Shown: piece by piece, positions 42,438-51,015 of the stretch
Position numbering within the stretch: the stretch's first letter is position 1
How the letters are laid out: every line of letters starts with the position of its first letter
Source of the DNA: JBEIQE01 sp040376705
Lineage (GTDB): Bacteria > Pseudomonadota > Alphaproteobacteria > UBA2400
Length of the DNA: 64,000 nucleotides
NCBI GenBank assembly: GCA_040376705.1
Contig: JBEIQE010000007.1
Coordinates: forward strand, 1-64,000
Reading direction: 5' to 3'
Notes under the pieces: generated by a model
Told to the model about the DNA's origin: nothing
Database searches by the model: none
What the model saw: only the letters and a program-made list of their open reading frames with translations
Made by a program: the position numbers and the translations under genes

Positions 42438-43796
42438 TTGCGGCTGTCTTTCGTTACTGTGGCAGCAATAAAAAAACACAAACCGGACAGGGACCCGGTG
42501 ACCAAGGGATTGATCGACACACCGCCGGCCGTGCATGCACGGCCTATCTCACCGCTATGGCGTCGCTATGGTGGCTGGCGCAGCTTGCAAACAAAAGTGC
42601 ATGTACGCGAACCACAGGACCGCCCGGTCGATAGCGTGGTGATTGTGCTGCATGGCCTGTCGCAGAACGGTGCCTGCATGATGCTCAAGAGCCGCGAGCT
42701 GATCCGCCAGATGCTGCCCGGTGCTGCAATCATTGCGCCAGACGGCCCGTATGGCGCCGACCCCGACCAGCACCTGCGCGCCCGCCGCGCCCGCGCGCGC
42801 GATAAGAGCTTCTCTTGGTTCGAGCTACCAGCTGGCCGCTTCCGCCCGCAGGAAGAACTGCGCAGCCAGATCCGCCCGAGTGTTGACCGCGTGCATGAAG
42901 TGATCGATGAAGCCCTCGCCCGTTACGGAATTGATGAAAGCAAACTCTATATCGTTGGCTTTTCGCAGGGCGGTGCAATTGCGGTACAGGCTGCCATTGA
43001 ACGCAAGAAAGAATGCGCAGGCGTGGCTAATCTCTGCGGTCCGTATTTCGACCCCATCATCTTCGGGATGAAAGAGCCGGTCAGCCGCCCGCCGGTATTC
43101 TACGGATTTGATCTGGGCGATGAAATTACGCCAGCCGGTCTTGCCTATCACGCCATGACGGCGATGAAGCGTCTGAAGCTGCCGGTGACCATGCATATTA
43201 CTCAGGCTGGCCCGTCGGTTGATGTCATGCATTATGACCATCGCGGCCATCCGTATATGGCGCCCAAACCGCAGCCGGGTGCGCCATTATTCATTCAGCA
43301 CAAGCACTACAAGCGCGATGCAGATGGCAAGCTGAGCCTCTCCACCAGCATCGAGAAGACCGGCCATTGGGTGAACCACCGCATGCGCGACGGGTTGCTT
43401 TATACCTTCATGCACCGTGAGGATGACCCCTCGCCAGTGGTACCTGAGCTGGGGCTGGATCAGCTTTCGCAGGCACTAACCCCGCGCATCACCTCTAACC
43501 GCCTGGCGCTGTGGTGGGCGCTTAACCCCACCATCCTGACCAGCCGCCAGCCGCTGACCATGCGCCCCATGAACATGTGGAACCGTTTGGCCTACCGTGG
43601 GCGCAAACAACTGACGCATGTATTTGCCTCGCTGGCCCGCACCGCCATTAAATGGCTCTCGCCCATCCTGTTCGACTTCCCCGAAAAAGTGGACAAGGCA
43701 CTCGACAGCAGCTCGAGCAACGAGGAAATCGTTAAATCACGCGACCTCGACAAGCTCATGGGCAAACCGGAAAAGCCAGGTATTTTCGACCCTTAG
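42438..43796 (+). CDS. Extended alpha/beta hydrolase of the carboxylesterase family
   Basis: This 452-residue protein has GAGGG seven bases before a TTG start. The hydrolase core (VIVLHGLSQNG, GFSQGGAIAVQAA near residue 175) spans about residues 50-280. An insert APDGPYGADPDQH with an Arg-rich run lies early. The expected late catalytic His is not obvious; GPSVDVMHYDHRGH is a candidate. About 170 extra C-terminal residues have no recognised domain and end in a charged tail. The upstream neighbour is the short form. Confidence 0.72.
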   Translation: MRLSFVTVAAIKKHKPDRDPVTKGLIDTPPAVHARPISPLWRRYGGWRSLQTKVHVREPQDRPVDSVVIVLHGLSQNGACMMLKSRELIRQMLPGAAIIAPDGPYGADPDQHLRARRARARDKSFSWFELPAGRFRPQEELRSQIRPSVDRVHEVIDEALARYGIDESKLYIVGFSQGGAIAVQAAIERKKECAGVANLCGPYFDPIIFGMKEPVSRPPVFYGFDLGDEITPAGLAYHAMTAMKRLKLPVTMHITQAGPSVDVMHYDHRGHPYMAPKPQPGAPLFIQHKHYKRDADGKLSLSTSIEKTGHWVNHRMRDGLLYTFMHREDDPSPVVPELGLDQLSQALTPRITSNRLALWWALNPTILTSRQPLTMRPMNMWNRLAYRGRKQLTHVFASLARTAIKWLSPILFDFPEKVDKALDSSSSNEEIVKSRDLDKLMGKPEKPGIFDP

Positions 43797-43812
43797 AGCC
43801 CGCTCTTCAGAT

Positions 43813-43844
43813 TTAACACTTTGTTAACCTTTTCACTGTTGAAT
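43813..43844 (+). promoter_or_regulatory. CtrA-type promoter of the HNH gene
   Basis: TTAA-CACTTTG-TTAAC (43813-43828) is an exact TTAA-N7-TTAAC box. A -10-like TTGAAT (43839-43844) begins 11 bases after it, the same geometry as at 27348. The start codon is about 50 bases further on. Confidence 0.5.
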
Positions 43845-43896
43845 CGGATTTAAGAGACCGGCTGGCTGGTGTCGGTCATAGTGATGGTGGTTTAAG

Positions 43897-44457
43897 GTGG
43901 CTACAGCCCCCGAACAATGCCCCGCTCTGGTTCTGAACGCGGATTTCAGGCCGCTCAGTTACCTCCCTCTTTCTCTTTGGTCCTGGCAGGACGCCATCAA
44001 GGCCGTATTCCTCGACCGCGTCTCCATCCTCTCGCATTACGATACCGAAGTGCACTCGCCCACCTTCCGCATGAAGCTGCCGAGCGTAATTGCGCTGAAG
44101 GACTATATCCCGATGGACCGGCGTCCGGCCTTCACCCGCTTCAACGTGTTCCTGCGCGACAGCTTCTCCTGCCAGTATTGCGGCGAAGATTATTCGGCAC
44201 ATCACCTGACGTTCGATCATGTCATTCCACGCTCTAAGGGTGGCGATACATCGTGGGAAAATGTGGTCGCCGCCTGTGGCGACTGCAACACCGCCAAAGG
44301 CAACAAACTGCCGCGCCAATGCGGTATGTTCCCGCTCCGCGCGCCCTATGCCCCTACGCAATGGGAGCTGCAGGAAAACGGCCGCCTGTTCCCGCCCGGG
44401 CATTTGCACCAGAGCTGGCGCGATTACCTGTACTGGGATAGCGAGCTTGAGGCTTAA
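43897..44457 (+). CDS. HNH endonuclease domain protein
   Basis: This 186-residue protein begins with ALVLNADFRPLSYLPLSLWSW, the conserved start of a bacterial HNH family of unknown target. The HNH core with four zinc Cys follows: SCQYCG, the His pair in HHLTFDHVIP, N in SWENVV and ACGDCNTAKG. The start is GTG. The preceding CtrA-type box suggests cell-cycle control. It stands alone, with no restriction or phage genes beside it, so a housekeeping or DNA-repair role is as likely as defence. Confidence 0.85.
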   Translation: MATAPEQCPALVLNADFRPLSYLPLSLWSWQDAIKAVFLDRVSILSHYDTEVHSPTFRMKLPSVIALKDYIPMDRRPAFTRFNVFLRDSFSCQYCGEDYSAHHLTFDHVIPRSKGGDTSWENVVAACGDCNTAKGNKLPRQCGMFPLRAPYAPTQWELQENGRLFPPGHLHQSWRDYLYWDSELEA

Positions 44458-44466
44458 GCGCCCGTC

Positions 44467-44943
44467 TTAAATGCCCGCAGCGATTTTTTCCATCAAGGCG
44501 CGGTCAGCATCAAAGCGAATAGACTCGCCACTGTCCGTCTCTTTAAAACCAAACCGGCGATAAACCGCCAGTGTTGACGTATTATCCTTCTCGCAGTTGA
44601 TGCGGAATTTCTGGCAGCCAGCCGCCAAACCATTCCTGATTGAGGCCGCAATCAGCTGGCGGCCAGCGCCCTGCCCGCGTGCAGCTTCATTCACATAGAG
44701 TAAATGTAAAATCATGTTGCGGATGGCAAACGGATAATCGATCCGGAAGGCATATTGGCTAAAGCCAAGCGGTACCCCGTTTTGTTCAGCGATGATGAAA
44801 AAGCCATAAGGGTTAGAGCCAAAAGCGTGTTCCTGCAAAAACGCATCGCTCATCGGCGAGACATCGCCATGATAGAGTGAAAGATTGCGGATCATCCCGG
44901 CCAGCACTGGTACATCAGCAACTTGCGCAGGCCTGATCAGCAT
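44467..44943 (-). CDS. GNAT family N-acetyltransferase
   Basis: This 158-residue protein has the acetyl-CoA-binding motif A YVNEAARGQGAGRQLIAAS near residue 90 and the late RFGFKETDSG segment. The start shares one base with the coq7 stop, so it is the last gene of the dsbB-coq7-GNAT operon. The acceptor is unknown. Confidence 0.88.
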   Translation of the reverse strand: MLIRPAQVADVPVLAGMIRNLSLYHGDVSPMSDAFLQEHAFGSNPYGFFIIAEQNGVPLGFSQYAFRIDYPFAIRNMILHLLYVNEAARGQGAGRQLIAASIRNGLAAGCQKFRINCEKDNTSTLAVYRRFGFKETDSGESIRFDADRALMEKIAAGI

Positions 44944-45503
44944 TACACCCGCTCAGCCACTTTAATAGCGATTTTGCAGGTGGTTTTAATCGCGCGGTAG
45001 AGCACGCGGTAGCCCGGCGTTTCTTCAGCACCGTTAGCCAAGCCGGTATCGCGGTGCTCCAGCTCTTCCTGCCTGAATTTTTCGATCGTGCGCTTAAGCG
45101 GCTTTTCATCATCGCGCCCCCATTGCTCGAGCTCAGCCACCTGCGCGGCGTAATGCTCGTCAATCGCATCTTCAACCGCAACCGTGCAGGCCATGGCCGC
45201 CTTGGGGCCGAGGGCTGCAGTGCCTGCACCCAGCAGCCACCCACCTACGTGCCAGAGCGGATTGAGCAGGGTTGGCCGCACGCGGCGCTCAGTCAGGAGT
45301 TTTGAGAAGGTAGCTAAATGCACCTCCTCCTGCTCGGCCATATGGCGGATGGTATCTTCATGTTCAGTGCCCTTAAGCACCGCGAGCTGGCCTGCGTAAA
45401 TGCGCTTGGCACCATACTCGCCCGCATGATCAACCCTGATGATCTGCTCAAGACGCTGGCGCTTGGTCATATCGCCGGGGAGTTTACGCGCGGCTTTCTT
45501 CAT
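44943..45503 (-). CDS. coq7: Demethoxyubiquinone hydroxylase (Coq7)
   Basis: This 186-residue di-iron membrane-associated monooxygenase hydroxylates demethoxyubiquinone in ubiquinone synthesis. Iron ligands are in RVDHAGEYGA, AEQEEVHLATF, VEDAIDEHY and RQEELEHRD. The ATG at 45503 overlaps the dsbB stop by four bases; longer upstream frames lie inside dsbB and are rejected. ubiE, another ubiquinone gene, is at 58038 but is not linked. Confidence 0.92.
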   Translation of the reverse strand: MKKAARKLPGDMTKRQRLEQIIRVDHAGEYGAKRIYAGQLAVLKGTEHEDTIRHMAEQEEVHLATFSKLLTERRVRPTLLNPLWHVGGWLLGAGTAALGPKAAMACTVAVEDAIDEHYAAQVAELEQWGRDDEKPLKRTIEKFRQEELEHRDTGLANGAEETPGYRVLYRAIKTTCKIAIKVAERV

Positions 45504-46009
45504 GATGATTTCCTGCTGCGGTAGGCACCCAGCGATGCCCAAACGGCCATGCCGAGCGAGATGAGGCCGTTCCAGCCAGCCATGGAGATGCCGAGGAACA
45601 CCCAGCCCGGCTGATCGCACGGCACGACGGTTGAGTTGAAGATGAGGTTGCGCGCCTCTTCAAGCGTGGTGGCCACTGCCGTAGGGGCCGAACAGCCCGC
45701 CAGACCCGGCCACCATTTATGCTCCACACCAACATGGAAAATCGAGATACCCATATTACCCAGAGCCGCTAGGGCGATAAGCACTAACAGCCCCGCGCGC
45801 AGCTTGTGGTTTTTAAGCGCGAAGGCCAGCAAGCCCAGCGGAATGATGGCGAAATGCGGTTTACGTTGCCAGAAGCACAGCTCGCATGGCAAAATTTTGA
45901 GCACATACTCGAAATAGTAAACGGTGGCGAGCAGGGCGGTGCTGAGCAGCGCCAGCTCCAAAGCCGCCAAGCGGCCATCCCCCAAGAGGCGATTTAATAG
46001 CTTAATCAT
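45500..46009 (-). CDS. dsbB: DsbB-like disulphide bond formation protein
   Basis: This 169-residue inner-membrane protein has four helices. The first redox pair is CELC near residue 42, and a second periplasmic Cys pair is in GCSAP and PCDQ. These reoxidise DsbA and pass electrons to quinones. It is the first gene of the operon with coq7, a functional match since DsbB uses ubiquinone. Confidence 0.9.
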   Translation of the reverse strand: MIKLLNRLLGDGRLAALELALLSTALLATVYYFEYVLKILPCELCFWQRKPHFAIIPLGLLAFALKNHKLRAGLLVLIALAALGNMGISIFHVGVEHKWWPGLAGCSAPTAVATTLEEARNLIFNSTVVPCDQPGWVFLGISMAGWNGLISLGMAVWASLGAYRSRKSS

Positions 46010-46113
46010 GCATTACAGGTAAAAGCCTTTACCCGTCTTGGCAAGTGCACCTGCTGGCGCAGGTGGAAATCTTTTGAAATTCCGAGTTAATGCGGCTATA
46101 GAAAAGCCAGTGT

Positions 46114-46198
46114 GCCTGAGTGGCGAAATTGGTAAACGCACCTGACTCAAAATCAGACGTCGCAAGACTTGTCGGTTCAAGTCCGACCTCAGGCACCA
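46114..46198 (+). tRNA. tRNA-Leu (anticodon CAA)
   Basis: The 85-base gene has acceptor stem GCCTGAG/CTCAGGC, discriminator A and an encoded CCA. The D arm contains TGGCGAAATTGG. The anticodon loop CTCAAAA gives anticodon CAA, which reads UUG. A long class II variable arm and GGTTCAAGTCC T arm confirm Leu. Confidence 0.96.
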
Positions 46199-46290
46199 CT
46201 ACTCTTTACCCCCGCAAACCGAAGTAAAAATCGAGCCGATTGAGCGCGGTGCAGTCATTGGCAGCGGCTATGGGTGAATAACCACCTATT

Positions 46291-46878
46291 TTAAAGCCCT
46301 TCGAAGAAGATGACTATACTAACATTAGCAGATGCTCCGCAAAAATTAGATATCTGCGTATCTGTTAATCCGGCCTCTATTTCCTGTATGGTCAACGTAA
46401 CAGAACCTGCCGTCATACGTGATGATTTTTTCTGTGAAAGTTGAGCTGCTGAAAATCTTCTAAAAATATTCAGGCATGAACTTTTTGGGATAGTTGATAG
46501 TACTTGAGCCATAATATTGGCACCAAAGCTCAAAGTATAAACAGAAAAGGTACTTGAGGATCCCCAAGGGCCGGTAAACCCGGTAGGGTCCGTTGTACGT
46601 GTGAAACCATCCATCGGTACAGAGAGGGCCAACAGATCATTCCAGAAAGCAACGCCTGCTGGAACTTGCCTCCCACTTGAAACATAACTTGTGTAGAAAA
46701 AATCAATGCTTGCCATTAGCCCAAGATAATATTGGTTTTGCCTGTTACGCTCTGTTAAAGCGGCAGCTGTTACCCAAATTCCACCAATAACAAGCCCAAT
46801 TACGCCAAGAACTATTGCGGCTTCAACCAGATTAAAACCTGATCTATTTCTATAATCCTCGCTTTTTAGCTGATGCAT
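46291..46878 (-). CDS. Type IV pilin-like/pseudopilin protein 3
   Basis: This 195-residue protein has the leader SGFNLVEAAIVLGVIGLVIGG, nearly identical to protein 2 in the helix. The mature domain has two Cys in the C-terminal half. The gene is more AT-rich than its neighbours, which may point to a separate origin or relaxed selection. It has a perfect TATAAT hexamer upstream. It stands alone after the tRNA gene on the opposite strand. Confidence 0.78.
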   Translation of the reverse strand: MHQLKSEDYRNRSGFNLVEAAIVLGVIGLVIGGIWVTAAALTERNRQNQYYLGLMASIDFFYTSYVSSGRQVPAGVAFWNDLLALSVPMDGFTRTTDPTGFTGPWGSSSTFSVYTLSFGANIMAQVLSTIPKSSCLNIFRRFSAAQLSQKKSSRMTAGSVTLTIQEIEAGLTDTQISNFCGASANVSIVIFFEGL

Positions 46879-46907
46879 TATTCCACCCTACCAGAAAACA
46901 TGTACTT

Positions 46908-46913
46908 ATTATA
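46908..46913 (-). promoter_or_regulatory. -10 element of pilin-like gene 3
   Basis: The minus strand reads TATAAT here, 30 bases before the ATG. No good -35 is visible at 17 bases, but GTTAACGCC lies further upstream, so an activator may be needed. Confidence 0.5.
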
Positions 46914-47048
46914 CCTGAGCTCTAGCTCTACACTGGCGTTAACTGGCTGGTTATTGCGCAAAAAGACTAAAAAACCACAATCCGCGCTTGCACTGCACAG
47001 GCACATCGCTTATGCGAATAGGCCATTCATTTAAGGTTATATCTGCCC

Positions 47049-47564
47049 ATGTCCGGTTCGCTGGCCAATGTTCATGTCCTGATTGTCGACGACAGCAAAC
47101 ACATCTGCCGTCTGGTGGCCACGATGCTGCGCAGCTATGGCTGCAAGAATCTGGTCGAAGCCAAAACAGCACAGCAGGCGCTTGATATCCTTAATCGTCA
47201 GCATATTGATATCGCGCTGGTCGACTGGATGCTGGATGAACGCGCGCATACCGGGCTCGACCTCATTCGGCAAATCCGCCGCTCGCCACATGAGAACCTC
47301 ACCTACCTGCCTATCATCATGATGACGGGGCACACCGAGCGCGACAACATCGAGCGCGCACGTGATGCCGGCATGACCGAATTTCTGGCCAAGCCCTTTA
47401 CCGCCAAGAACCTGCATAGCCGTCTGGTAGCGCTGATCGAGCAGCCGCGCCCGTTTGTAAAAACCCGCAGCTTTTTTGGGCCGGATCGCCGCCGCCGTAA
47501 CGAAGACATACCGCCCGAGAACGACCGCCGGTTCAAACCCGCCAAGCGTGAGAAAAATACATGA
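47049..47564 (+). CDS. Single-domain response regulator with basic tail
   Basis: This 171-residue protein has a receiver domain (residues 8-130): acidic pair in IVDDS, phospho-Asp in LVDWMLDE, Thr in MMTGH, and Lys in FLAKPF. The last 40 residues are Arg-rich (PDRRRRNED) and disordered, with no DNA-binding fold. It overlaps the next gene by four bases (ATGA), so the products probably act together. No histidine kinase lies nearby. Confidence 0.88.
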   Translation: MSGSLANVHVLIVDDSKHICRLVATMLRSYGCKNLVEAKTAQQALDILNRQHIDIALVDWMLDERAHTGLDLIRQIRRSPHENLTYLPIIMMTGHTERDNIERARDAGMTEFLAKPFTAKNLHSRLVALIEQPRPFVKTRSFFGPDRRRRNEDIPPENDRRFKPAKREKNT

Positions 47565-48046
47565 GCGAACAGCAACCCTCTATCGAGCCCGTCATCATCG
47601 AGCGGCCCAATGTGCTGAAGGCCAAGGTTGGCGGCAGTCTGGATGCCTCTCTTGCGACTAAAGCCGAGCAGTCGGTACAGCTGCTGGCCAAAGACTTTAA
47701 GGTATGGCTGGAAGAAATGATTGCCACCATGCAGGCGCAGCGCCAGCAGCTGGGCCAGAGCGTGCTGACCAAACATGCAACCGAAGAGCTGTATACGCAG
47801 GTGCTTGAGGTAAAAAGCCTGGGCGAGACCTATGGCTACGCGCTGATTACCCGCTTTGCGCACTCACTGTGCCGTCTACTCATCAAACTCAAGGATAATC
47901 AGGCAGCGCCGCCAGCGCTGGTTGATGCGCATATCGACGCCATTAAAGCAGCGCTGCGCAGCGATATGAAGGCGGCCGACCACCCGGTAGGCAGCGTGCT
48001 GGCGAGCGAGCTGGAGCTGCAGGTCGAGAAGTTTACTCAAGCCTAG
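47561..48046 (+). CDS. Helical partner protein of the response regulator
   Basis: This 161-residue all-helical protein has no membrane segment. A long amphipathic stretch (residues 30-75) is rich in Gln, Lys and Leu and may form a coiled coil. Residues 80-150 include YALITRFAHSLCRLL. The single His there could be phosphorylated, but no Hpt signature is clear. It is translationally coupled to the receiver gene. I do not recognise a family. Confidence 0.65.
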   Translation: MSEQQPSIEPVIIERPNVLKAKVGGSLDASLATKAEQSVQLLAKDFKVWLEEMIATMQAQRQQLGQSVLTKHATEELYTQVLEVKSLGETYGYALITRFAHSLCRLLIKLKDNQAAPPALVDAHIDAIKAALRSDMKAADHPVGSVLASELELQVEKFTQA

Positions 48047-48321
48047 GCAACATCCGTTTTAAGGCCCTCGACCAGCGCCCGTACAAACTGCCGATAGTTC
48101 TGAAAACCCTGCACATCCTGCCAGCTCAAGGCGGGCATCTGTTGTACGGCATCTTCCCACAGGCGGATACGCGCTTCTATGGTGGTGAAGCTCAGCAACT
48201 CATCGCGCGACTGGCCATTCGGCATATCCACCGTAAACAGGGCCAGTGTGGGCGCATCGCCCTTGGCTGCGTGAATCTCGCGGAACTCATACCTTTCGCG
48301 GGTTACATGCACCTTGCTCAT
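48043..48321 (-). CDS. Small hypothetical protein convergent to the receiver operon
   Basis: This 92-residue protein is charged, with a central TIEARIRLWEDAVQQM helix. Its stop overlaps that of the opposing gene by four bases. It begins 20 bases after the stop of the TadG-like gene on the same strand, so it may be co-transcribed with it. No domain is recognised. Confidence 0.5.
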   Translation of the reverse strand: MSKVHVTRERYEFREIHAAKGDAPTLALFTVDMPNGQSRDELLSFTTIEARIRLWEDAVQQMPALSWQDVQGFQNYRQFVRALVEGLKTDVA

Positions 48322-48340
48322 GTTTCCAGCTTGCCCATGT

Positions 48341-50872
48341 TTATTGCGACAGACGCAGCTGCGCCAGATCTACACCAATGGTCTGGAACGCCTGTTCCAG
48401 CTGCGCTGCATCAACCACGTTAAAGAAGCGGGCCGGGTCGCCAACGCAATTCTCAAACAGGGTGCGGGTTGTCGAGGCACCTGCCGGCAGATCGAACATC
48501 ACCGCGTAAATACGCGTGGGGTTCTCGTCGGTATCGGCATTACGGATATTCTGGCAGATGGTCGTTACCTTGTTATTGATAGCAGTGACAGCCGTAGCAC
48601 TGTCACTGGAGCCCAAACGGCCATCCGGCAGATAGCCATAAGGCGTAACGGCGCCGCGGCAGCTGATATCGCTGTTACAGCTCTGGAACACATTTTCACC
48701 ATCAGTGAGAATGATCACCGCCTTATAGTTATTGAGGTCGTTGTAGGGTTTGGGCCGCTCGGCCTCAACGCCAGTCCACAAGTTCTGCCAATTGGGGCTA
48801 ATGGTGCGCCAGGCCCAGATCAGGCCCATACTGGTCATGGTACCGCCGTAACCGTTAGACGGCAGCAGCGCATCAACTGTAGCCTTGGCTGTCAGGCGGT
48901 TCGTGGTGAGCGGTACCAGTGGCGTACCGCAGCCCGAGTTATAGCCGCCGCCATACTGGCCGCCAGCTGTGTCCTGCTCGGTCACATCGCTCTGGTAACG
49001 CCACTGCAGGGTACCAGTGGTTACCGTACCGCTGCGATGGGTGGGCGGTGTCGTACCGGTGGTAATGCCGGTAGTACGCGGGTCATAATCCATGAACCAG
49101 GCATTGGTACGCATATTGTTGGTGCCAGTATAATAAACACGCTGGTCGCCCATCCACATCCGGTTATAGAGACGCCATGTAACACTACCATCCGAGAAGT
49201 CGGTGCCATAACGGCTCATGATGGGCGGAATGTTACCGGTGGTACCGTTGGTGGTGGCGTAATAGATATTCTGCACCAGGTCAGAGGGCTGGTAGCTGTT
49301 GTTATAAATCCAGCTGATACCGCCTGAGGTGGTAGTACCACTGGTATGAGTGGGACCGCTCGCGCCCGAGGTTGTACCAGCGCTATTGGCGACATAAGTA
49401 CGCGCACCTGAGCGGCGGCAATCGCCCACCGCAATGGTCTGGCCGGTAGCCCAGGGGAAGCAGCTGTAGTTGCTGAGCTGCCATGTGATGCCACCAACAG
49501 AGGCTGTGCCCGATGTATGCGATGCCTGTGTGTTATTCGACTTGGTGGCAGAGGTAGTAGCTATATAAGTCCGGAACGGGCTGGTGGTACTGCGGCGGCA
49601 ATCGCCAGCGGTAATAACTGTGCCGTTATTCCAGCTACCGCTGCACAGGTCGGTGCGGAAAGCCCAGTTGATACCGCCACTTGTCGTACTACCGCTTGAA
49701 TGCGAGGGGCCGACATGACCCGAGGTGGTGCCACCTGATACAGCCGTATAAGTGCGGCCGTTGCTGGTGCGGCACTCGTTGGCAGATATCGTGGAGCCTG
49801 TGGTCCAGTCAGGGCAAGGGGTGGCAAAGCGGCAGTCATTGGCAACAACTGCCTGCCCCGGTGCCCAGCGCGGGCAGTTAAACGGTACATTACCCGGCGT
49901 TGAGGGGTAGGCTGTGCGCACCATGCTCCAGGTCACGCCGCCATCACTGCCGGTACCGGTTGTATGTGTAGGTGCAGTATTGCCGGTGGTGCCAACAGTG
50001 GTAGCGGTATAAACATAACCCGCATTCTGGCGGCAGGTGCCAACCACCATGCCATCTTCATTCGAGAGCCACTGCGGGCAGCTGGGGCCGAAGTGATGAT
50101 CAACCGTTGGCAAAAAGCGCTGGGTGACGGGGGTTTCGTCGGTGGTGTCGTAGTGCACAACGCCGGCATCATCAAGACGTTCTTGCATACAACCGCGCCA
50201 GGTGGTGGTGCTGAACGGGCTGGTGGCCCAGGTTATGGCATCCGTTGAGCCAGTTGCCAGCCAGCTCGAGTAGTCGCTGCCCACGTTTACATTCTGTACA
50301 AATGGCACGACGCTGACGAACACATGGTCGTCCTCATCCTGATAGTTATACAGAATATTCAGCAGCAGATTGGCAGCGTTACGTGCACCCAGCATTTTCT
50401 GTACGCCTGAATCATCATTGCTGTTCATCGAGCCGGTGGTGTCAATCGCAATGGCCACCTCAAGCGTGGTCTCGTTCTTGATGGCCTGCACCGAAGCCGC
50501 TACCGTCAGATTATCAATACCTAGGAATTTGACAAAGAGCGCAGGGAAAGTTGCCGTCACGCTGATGGTGAGTGTGCCAGCTGCGTTATCCGCCACAATG
50601 ACAAGCGGAGAGGCTGTAGCGCCAAAACGGTCGGCCTGCCAGTTGGAGGCAAAGTAATCGCGGATCACCTGATCGCGGCTGCTCAGACCATAAAGACGGC
50701 CACCTGCCAGAGCGGCGGCATCAAGCCCGCTTTGCAGCTGCTGCTTAACCGCATACGCGCGTGAGGTATCTACCGCCAGACCCACCATGCCAAGGATGGG
50801 GAAGAGCAAAAGCCCGAAGAGAATGCCCATGTTACCGGCTTTATGGCGCAATACTCTGAGAATAAGATTCAT
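48341..50872 (-). CDS. TadG-like VWA protein with inserted tail-fibre-like repeats
   Basis: This protein has 843 residues. An N-terminal TadE/TadG segment (HKAGNMGILFGLLLFPILGM) anchors it in the membrane. A VWA domain begins at about 138 with the MIDAS DTTGSMNS and resumes near 715 with ILTDGEN. Between them, about residues 276-632 hold six imperfect repeats with W..G and GDCR motifs, rTY.A, GTT, THTSGT and GG..W, resembling carbohydrate-binding and phage tail-fibre repeats. It is probably a surface or pilus-associated adhesin. No tad/flp secretion cluster is nearby. The start at 50872 is preferred over one eight codons earlier. Confidence 0.8.
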   Translation of the reverse strand: MNLILRVLRHKAGNMGILFGLLLFPILGMVGLAVDTSRAYAVKQQLQSGLDAAALAGGRLYGLSSRDQVIRDYFASNWQADRFGATASPLVIVADNAAGTLTISVTATFPALFVKFLGIDNLTVAASVQAIKNETTLEVAIAIDTTGSMNSNDDSGVQKMLGARNAANLLLNILYNYQDEDDHVFVSVVPFVQNVNVGSDYSSWLATGSTDAITWATSPFSTTTWRGCMQERLDDAGVVHYDTTDETPVTQRFLPTVDHHFGPSCPQWLSNEDGMVVGTCRQNAGYVYTATTVGTTGNTAPTHTTGTGSDGGVTWSMVRTAYPSTPGNVPFNCPRWAPGQAVVANDCRFATPCPDWTTGSTISANECRTSNGRTYTAVSGGTTSGHVGPSHSSGSTTSGGINWAFRTDLCSGSWNNGTVITAGDCRRSTTSPFRTYIATTSATKSNNTQASHTSGTASVGGITWQLSNYSCFPWATGQTIAVGDCRRSGARTYVANSAGTTSGASGPTHTSGTTTSGGISWIYNNSYQPSDLVQNIYYATTNGTTGNIPPIMSRYGTDFSDGSVTWRLYNRMWMGDQRVYYTGTNNMRTNAWFMDYDPRTTGITTGTTPPTHRSGTVTTGTLQWRYQSDVTEQDTAGGQYGGGYNSGCGTPLVPLTTNRLTAKATVDALLPSNGYGGTMTSMGLIWAWRTISPNWQNLWTGVEAERPKPYNDLNNYKAVIILTDGENVFQSCNSDISCRGAVTPYGYLPDGRLGSSDSATAVTAINNKVTTICQNIRNADTDENPTRIYAVMFDLPAGASTTRTLFENCVGDPARFFNVVDAAQLEQAFQTIGVDLAQLRLSQ

Positions 50873-51015
50873 GGTCTTTTGCCTTCTGCTGCTCATCCAC
50901 CATAATTAATTGAACCTAAAAGAGCGTTTAGAACAGGCATGACAACTAGGGGGCCACTTTAACCCCTCAGATAGAATCAGATTGTCACAATTATATCGCC
51001 TGCAATTACAGTAGC

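Noticed and set aside
48314..49327. 337-residue plus-strand frame opposite the TadG-like gene
   Set aside because: It reflects the Thr/Gly-rich repeat DNA read backwards; the minus strand has VWA and TadG motifs.
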